The notes below the pieces were generated by a model. The model was not told the origin of the DNA. It worked only from the letters and a program-made list of their open reading frames with translations, and ran no database searches. A stretch of 19,129 nucleotides of DNA from Aliterella sp. RAGGC_92. GTDB taxonomy: Bacteria; Cyanobacteriota; Cyanobacteriia; Cyanobacteriales; Chroococcidiopsidaceae. The stretch is from NCBI GenBank assembly GCA_030826005.1, contig JAPJOW010000063.1, positions 1-19,129 of the forward strand. The letters run 5' to 3'. Within the stretch, counting starts at the first letter, position 1. Every line of letters begins with the position of its first letter. Below, in pieces: positions 15,189-19,129 of the stretch. Made by a program: the position numbers and the translations under genes.

Positions 15189-16925
15189 TCAAAATGGCAG
15201 ATAGCGCAAAGAAAAATAAAGTCCGTTTTCTTGTAGGGAGTTTTGGCGATCGCCAACGGAAACTAAGGGAATGCCATAATCTAAGCGCAATAATAAATTT
15301 GGCTTAATTAGCCAACGCAAACCCAATCCTAAACTAGCAATTGTTGTCGGATCGGGGTCAATTTCTCGATTGTTCCACACCGTACCGATGTCAAAAAAAG
15401 GCGCTAACTGCAATGTGCTAGGGTCGGAAGTGAGGGGAACGCGTACCTCAAAAGAGCCTAAGATGCCATTATCAGCAACCAGTTGGTTTTGCCCGTAGCC
15501 GCGAACAGTATCAAAGCCTCCTATACTGAAACGTTCGAGAGATAGTAAAGAATCAGGAGTTAACTGAGTAGCAAGTCGCGCTACTAAAAGATTTCTAGAT
15601 GATAACTGTTGTACCAATTGAAATTGTCCCAACCAAGAGAAAAATTGCCCGTCCGTACCTGTGTCGTTGATGGTGGCATCAAAGGCATTTATCCCGATAC
15701 TGAACTGAGAACGAGCAGCTAAAACTGTTCGGACATTGCGATTGACCCAATCAGTAGATAACCGAATTACTGTTACCTTGGATTCTCCATCTTCACTTCC
15801 TGCGGTGAAAGAAAAAGGAATGTCATCAAGAATGTACGTTTGGCTGCGCCGCAAATCTAAACCTAAGCTGAAGGCAAATTCGCTGTTTGGTGTTCTTAAG
15901 AGGGGCTGACGGAAACCAAGAGAATAGGTTTGAGCAGTGCTTCTAATCCCCACAGCTTGGAAATCATCTTCAATAATGCGGCTATCGTCGTTGTTGTAGC
16001 GCAAGCTAAGAGTGCCATTAAGCGCATTCACAGGAATGTTATAGCCAATATCGTAGAGGTTAAGAGCTTCCGTTCGACCGTATCTAGCGCTGAGACGATC
16101 GCCAAATCCTAGCGCGTTATCATGGCTAACTTCGACGCTGGCTTGGATAGAGCCGATGCTGGGAGCTTGGTTATTTTCAAAAGCGATCGCACTATGAAAA
16201 GCGGCGGCTTCAGTAAGGCTAATCCGTAAAATACTGCGTCCCTGAATGCTTCCTGGAGATATATTGCCTTCTACCTGCTCGATGAGCGGATCGTTTTCCA
16301 ATAGTTGCAAGGCTGCTCTTAGACGTGGCTCGTTTAAGGGGGTAGAGGTAGCGCGTTTGAGGCGCGAAGTCACGTATTGCGATCGCAGTCGCCTTAACCC
16401 ACTAATTTCAATTGTTTTGAGTTCGCCTTCTACAACTTGAATTTTGACTATACCAGTACTGAGGTCTTGATTGTTGAGTACGAAAGCGGCAGAAGTAATG
16501 TAGCCTTTGGCGATATAAAGCTGCGAGATCGCCGATTCTAGTTCGAGCAATTGTTCAAACGTCACCTCGCGGTTTTGGTAGGGCTGGCTTAAAGCTGCAA
16601 TTTCTTCCTGCAAGATAGTGTTGCCGAGTATTTCTACTTGTTTAATGAAAAAGCGAGTGTTTGATGGGGAAGTCCTGGGGGGTGGATCTTGAGTTGAAGG
16701 CGTTGGTAATTGGAGTTGGGGTGGTAATGTCGGTGTATCTGATGGGAGCGGAGTGGGGGGCGGTTGTTGGAGGAGCGTTTGCTCTACCGCTTCAGGAGCA
16801 GTTGGAGGAATAGTTGCTCCTGGTGGTGGTGTGGACTGAGCGATCGCACTGGGGGTAAGGCAAAGCCAAGTCACTATGCAATTACCTGAGATGGCAGCCC
16901 ATCGGCAGATTGGGTAAATATTCAT
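15189..16925 (-). CDS. TpsB two-partner-secretion outer-membrane transporter (ShlB/FhaC family)
   Basis: The 578-aa protein forms the outer-membrane pore that secretes a large TpsA exoprotein. It has a signal peptide (1-30, ending SAIAQ) and a Pro/Thr-rich linker (33-87). Two POTRA domains follow, at about 91-167 (starting FFIKQVEILGNT, ending IVKIQVVEGEL) and about 172-237 (ending GRSILRISLTEA). The 16-stranded-type beta-barrel spans about 242-578, with alternating aromatic strands and a terminal Phe. The Omp85/TpsB signature VRGY lies at 474-477 in FDTVRGYGQN, the loop that folds into the pore. Full family length and all landmarks suggest an intact gene. Four nt upstream lies the stop codon of an apparent TpsA remnant, the expected operon arrangement, so tpsB probably lost its own cognate partner. 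It diverges from the TPR-CHAT gene. Confidence 0.93.
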   Translation of the reverse strand: MNIYPICRWAAISGNCIVTWLCLTPSAIAQSTPPPGATIPPTAPEAVEQTLLQQPPPTPLPSDTPTLPPQLQLPTPSTQDPPPRTSPSNTRFFIKQVEILGNTILQEEIAALSQPYQNREVTFEQLLELESAISQLYIAKGYITSAAFVLNNQDLSTGIVKIQVVEGELKTIEISGLRRLRSQYVTSRLKRATSTPLNEPRLRAALQLLENDPLIEQVEGNISPGSIQGRSILRISLTEAAAFHSAIAFENNQAPSIGSIQASVEVSHDNALGFGDRLSARYGRTEALNLYDIGYNIPVNALNGTLSLRYNNDDSRIIEDDFQAVGIRSTAQTYSLGFRQPLLRTPNSEFAFSLGLDLRRSQTYILDDIPFSFTAGSEDGESKVTVIRLSTDWVNRNVRTVLAARSQFSIGINAFDATINDTGTDGQFFSWLGQFQLVQQLSSRNLLVARLATQLTPDSLLSLERFSIGGFDTVRGYGQNQLVADNGILGSFEVRVPLTSDPSTLQLAPFFDIGTVWNNREIDPDPTTIASLGLGLRWLIKPNLLLRLDYGIPLVSVGDRQNSLQENGLYFSLRYLPF

Positions 16926-16929
16926 ATAC

Positions 16930-17116
16930 TTAAGAACATTCTCGACTCAATATAAGTTTGCCGTTTGGGAGGCGATATACTCCTTGGGGTTTGACAATGG
17001 GATCGCCTTTTTGCCAAGGACGATGGGGGTGGGCATTAAAAGCTGTGTCATCCCAGGGTTTGGATGTCTTTTGCCGCTTTTCCCCTGCCAGCACTTACTA
17101 AACCAGTTTCTCGCAT
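16930..17116 (-). pseudogene. Frameshifted C-terminal remnant of a TpsA exoprotein
   Basis: The open frame from 17094 to the stop at 16930-16932 encodes 54 residues containing KPWDDTAFNAHPHRPW and ending DPIVKPQGVYRLPNGKLILSRECS. This resembles the short conserved tail of cyanobacterial haemagglutinin-like exoproteins (pattern P-I-V-x-x-QG-x-x-x-x-x-G-x-x-x-L). Upstream similarity seems to continue in another frame (17048-17116, including ETGLVSAGRG, near the TGRGG motif of such tails) and then breaks at stop codons. The remnant ends 4 nt before tpsB, the expected tpsA-tpsB spacing. The N-terminal TPS secretion domain and the long repeat body are absent, because only about 230 nt remain before the TPR-CHAT gene. 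The assignment is inference from short motifs. Confidence 0.5.
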
Positions 17117-17182
17117 TCATTAGGCGATCGCCTAAACATTTTTAGCAATCTATTACTGGTGTTTCTTCACAAGTAGAAAACC

Positions 17183-17211
17183 TTGACTTAATTTACTACA
17201 GTAAATATGAA
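17183..17211 (+). promoter_or_regulatory. Promoter of the TPR-CHAT gene with internal palindrome
   Basis: TTGACT (17183-17188) and TATGAA (17206-17211) are separated by an optimal 17-nt spacer, a good sigma70-type match. The spacer and the first base of the -10 hold the palindrome ATTTACT-AC-AGTAAAT (17191-17206), which is placed where a repressor or a MerR-like regulator would bind. Predicted transcription start is near 17218, leaving a leader of about 130 nt before the ATG at 17350. Confidence 0.5.
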
Positions 17212-17250
17212 GTTGATGAAGTTATGCCTTCACCTGTTGTGCTAATTTGT

Positions 17251-17289
17251 TTGCCTACTTATGCGATCGCGCCTTGCATAAGTAGGCAG
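17251..17289 (+). promoter_or_regulatory. Leader hairpin 1 (antiterminator-like)
   Basis: GCCTACTTATGC (17253-17264) and GCATAAGTAGGC (17276-17287) are perfectly complementary over 12 bp. One further A-T and one G-U pair extend the stem, and the loop of 11 nt contains HIP1-like GATCGC. Its right arm is shared with the next hairpin, so the two cannot form together. Confidence 0.6.
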
Positions 17290-17317
17290 CTACCATTGCT
17301 TACTTATGCAACTTTTT
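17274..17317 (+). terminator. Leader hairpin 2, terminator-like (possible attenuator)
   Basis: Segment 17274-17287 (TTGCATAAGTAGGC) pairs with 17298-17311 (GCTTACTTATGCAA) over 14 bp with one G-U pair. One C and then five T residues (17313-17317) follow, the layout of an intrinsic terminator. It sits about 33 nt before the TPR-CHAT ATG and uses the same strand segment as hairpin 1. Premature termination is inferred; the stem is only moderately GC-rich, so termination may be weak. Confidence 0.45.
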
Positions 17318-17349
17318 AATATATTTTGAAGAACTTACCATATCCTAAT

Positions 17350-19129
17350 ATGCCAAGCCGACACCGCCAACTTCACGTTTGTTGCTTTGTGGTAGTTCTC
17401 TTTTTAAGCAGTTTCACGCTTTGCTTGGGACTAGAGCGAGTCTCCTTCTCCGCACCAGCAATAGAAACCGTAACCACCCCACAATTTGCCCATCCTCGCC
17501 AACTCGTACAGCAAGGAATCGAACAATATCGTGCAGGAGAGGTGCTAAATGCGATCGCATCTTGGCAAACAGCTTTGAAGACCTATCAAAACACCAATAA
17601 CCTTGCAAATGCTGCAATTGTGAGCGAAAAATTAGCCTTAGCCTATCAGCAAATCGGTCAATTCGAGCAAGCAATAGAATATTGGCAAGCAGCGATCGCC
17701 AACTATCGATCCAAGGCAGATTTTGTGCAGGTAGAACGCCTGCTGGTCGAACAGGCGCAAACCTACAGCCGATTGGGACAACCTAGAGAAGCGATTTCTC
17801 TATTATGCGGTGCGGCGCAAACTGATGACAATTGCCCGCAAAGTGAAGGAAGTGCTTTGCAACTTGCCCGAAAATTTCGCGACTTTTCGGGAGAAGCGGC
17901 GGCTTTAGGAAGTTTGGGAGAAGCTTATCGTCTTAGAGGAAAGCAGGATGAAGCCATCAAAACTTTAGAAACTAGCTTAAATATCATCCAAAAAAATAAC
18001 CTACAAGTTTATCGAGCTTCAGTATTAAATAGTCTGGGTAATGCCTACGTTAGTAAAGCTCAACAGGGCGAACAGCGTGCTAATTCCGCTACTTTAAGAA
18101 GTGCAAATACTAAAGCTAGTGAATTTATCGCCGTTGCGGCTTCTGACTACACAAAAGCTTTAGGCTATTTCCGTAGTAGTCTTGAACTAACTCGCGAGCG
18201 AAGCGACAGAGCAAGTCAAATGCGGACGCTGATTAATTTAATTCAACTTTATTCCCGCTTGAAGAAGTTAAATTTACTAGATACTGCTAACCTAGCTGAA
18301 CAAACATGGCAAGAAGCCTTAGTTTTATTGAAAAGCCTGCCCAATTCTGCAAATAAAGTCTATGCAGCAATTGATTTAGCTGAACTAAAGTTACTTGCGG
18401 ATGCTAATAGCTATAGTTTCTCTGCATCTCAATGTCATCCTCTGGAGCAATCAAACAAGCCACAAGTTGAAAGACTTTTAGAACAAGCTATTTCCATTGC
18501 TCAAAGTATCAAAGATTCGCGCTCCCAATCTTTTGCTTTAGGTAAACTAGGTCATGTTTACGAGTGCCGCCAGGATTACAATAAAGCCTTAGAACTTACT
18601 AATCAGGCACGGTTAGCAGCTAATGACAAGCTGCGTGCTAAAGATAGTCTTTATTTATGGGAGTGGCAGGCGGGGCGAATTTTTAAGGCACAAGCAAAAG
18701 ATGTTGAGGCAGACAATGCTTACAAACGCGCGATCGCCACTTTAGAGGGTGAAGGAGGTATTCGCAAGAATTTAGCGATCGCCGTGCAAGATTTGCAATT
18801 TAACTTTCGAGATACTATTAGTCCTCTCTACCGAGAGTTTGCTCAGTTGAAGCTAGAACGCGCCCAATCGCTACCCATGCAAAGTAGACACTATCAAGAG
18901 GAACTAGACTCTGCCCTCAATGCGATCGATTCATTGAAATTAGCAGAATTGCGAAATTACTTTGGTGATGATTGTGTTTTCACTGTCTTTGATAAAGACA
19001 GAGTGGATGATTTAGAAACAGTAGATACCGCCGTATTTAGCTCGATTATCCTAGAAGACCGAACGGCAATTGTGGTGAGTTTACCCAATTTGGAAAAGAA
19101 GCTTGAGCCAAATGCCGCAAGATTGAAGA
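17350..19129 (+). CDS. Exported TPR-CHAT protein, 3' end outside window
   Basis: The frame is open from the ATG at 17350 to the window edge (593 codons). Residues 1-36 look like a signal peptide: basic MPSRHRQLHV, hydrophobic CCFVVVLFLSSFTLCLGL, then a site near FSAPA. TPR-like helical repeats occupy about 50-121, 126-152, 184-245, 265-305 and 394-465. From about residue 520, SALNAIDSLKLAELRNYFGDDC matches the linker that opens the CHAT domain in cyanobacterial TPR-CHAT proteins, and TAVFSSIILEDRTAIVVSLP (560-579) looks like its first strands. CHAT domains are caspase-like (clan CD) proteases with a His-Cys dyad, which lies beyond the window, so activity cannot be judged. The gene diverges from tpsB and the TpsA remnant. 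The long leader with competing hairpins suggests regulated expression. No clear ribosome binding site precedes the ATG. Confidence 0.85.
   Translation, partial: MPSRHRQLHVCCFVVVLFLSSFTLCLGLERVSFSAPAIETVTTPQFAHPRQLVQQGIEQYRAGEVLNAIASWQTALKTYQNTNNLANAAIVSEKLALAYQQIGQFEQAIEYWQAAIANYRSKADFVQVERLLVEQAQTYSRLGQPREAISLLCGAAQTDDNCPQSEGSALQLARKFRDFSGEAAALGSLGEAYRLRGKQDEAIKTLETSLNIIQKNNLQVYRASVLNSLGNAYVSKAQQGEQRANSATLRSANTKASEFIAVAASDYTKALGYFRSSLELTRERSDRASQMRTLINLIQLYSRLKKLNLLDTANLAEQTWQEALVLLKSLPNSANKVYAAIDLAELKLLADANSYSFSASQCHPLEQSNKPQVERLLEQAISIAQSIKDSRSQSFALGKLGHVYECRQDYNKALELTNQARLAANDKLRAKDSLYLWEWQAGRIFKAQAKDVEADNAYKRAIATLEGEGGIRKNLAIAVQDLQFNFRDTISPLYREFAQLKLERAQSLPMQSRHYQEELDSALNAIDSLKLAELRNYFGDDCVFTVFDKDRVDDLETVDTAVFSSIILEDRTAIVVSLPNLEKKLEPNAARLK

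Noticed and set aside
17120..17135. 16-bp perfect palindrome TTAGGCGATCGCCTAA
   Set aside because: It is an extended HIP1 octamer, a motif occurring throughout this window, so a specific role is not indicated.
17216..17245. Possible leader peptide MKLCLHLLC upstream of the hairpins
   Set aside because: Its ATG coincides with the predicted transcription start, so it would need leaderless translation. The Leu/Cys codons do not overlap the hairpin arms. Too speculative to annotate.

Overview
The window is cyanobacterial chromosome. The evidence is the dense HIP1 octamer GCGATCGC in genes and spacers, a ferrochelatase carrying the cyanobacterial C-terminal chlorophyll-binding helix, a CYP110-like P450, a DUF4126-like membrane protein, a TpsB-type outer-membrane pore and a TPR-CHAT protein. 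Base composition is moderately AT-rich. I cannot place the genome below phylum level from sequence alone. There is no rRNA, tRNA, CRISPR array or intact insertion sequence.

Left part (1-4.4 kb): a minus-strand operon encodes two single-helix membrane miniproteins (35 and 36 aa) and then a 612-aa TPR protein. It diverges from a GT4-like glycosyltransferase, which is followed 11 nt later by a CorA-type Mg2+ channel. Middle (4.6-10.6 kb): ferrochelatase (hemH) on plus converges with a minus-strand block of DUF4126-like membrane protein, adenylosuccinate lyase (purB), an ABC-2 exporter (ATPase and permease genes overlapping by 8 nt) and an alpha/beta hydrolase. The family-typical starts of hemH, purB and the ABC ATPase are all internal to their longest open frames, and I use those.

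Right-centre (10.9-14.9 kb): a Tat-signal aldo/keto reductase and a signal-peptide SMP-30-type lactonase lie in tandem on plus. They converge with a CYP110-like P450. A doubtful 58-aa protein and a small lipoprotein with near-identical in-frame repeats follow on minus.

Right end (15.2-19.1 kb): this is the most interesting part. A TpsB two-partner-secretion transporter (minus) is preceded, 4 nt upstream, by what looks like the frameshifted C-terminal stub of its TpsA exoprotein. Diverging from it is an exported TPR-CHAT protein that runs off the window. Between them lies a consensus-like promoter with a palindrome between -35 and -10. It is followed by a leader in which one segment can pair with either of two flanking segments; the downstream hairpin ends in a T-run. 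This resembles an attenuator controlling the TPR-CHAT gene. The overall picture is a TpsA/TpsB plus CHAT surface or secretion locus that has lost most of its TpsA.
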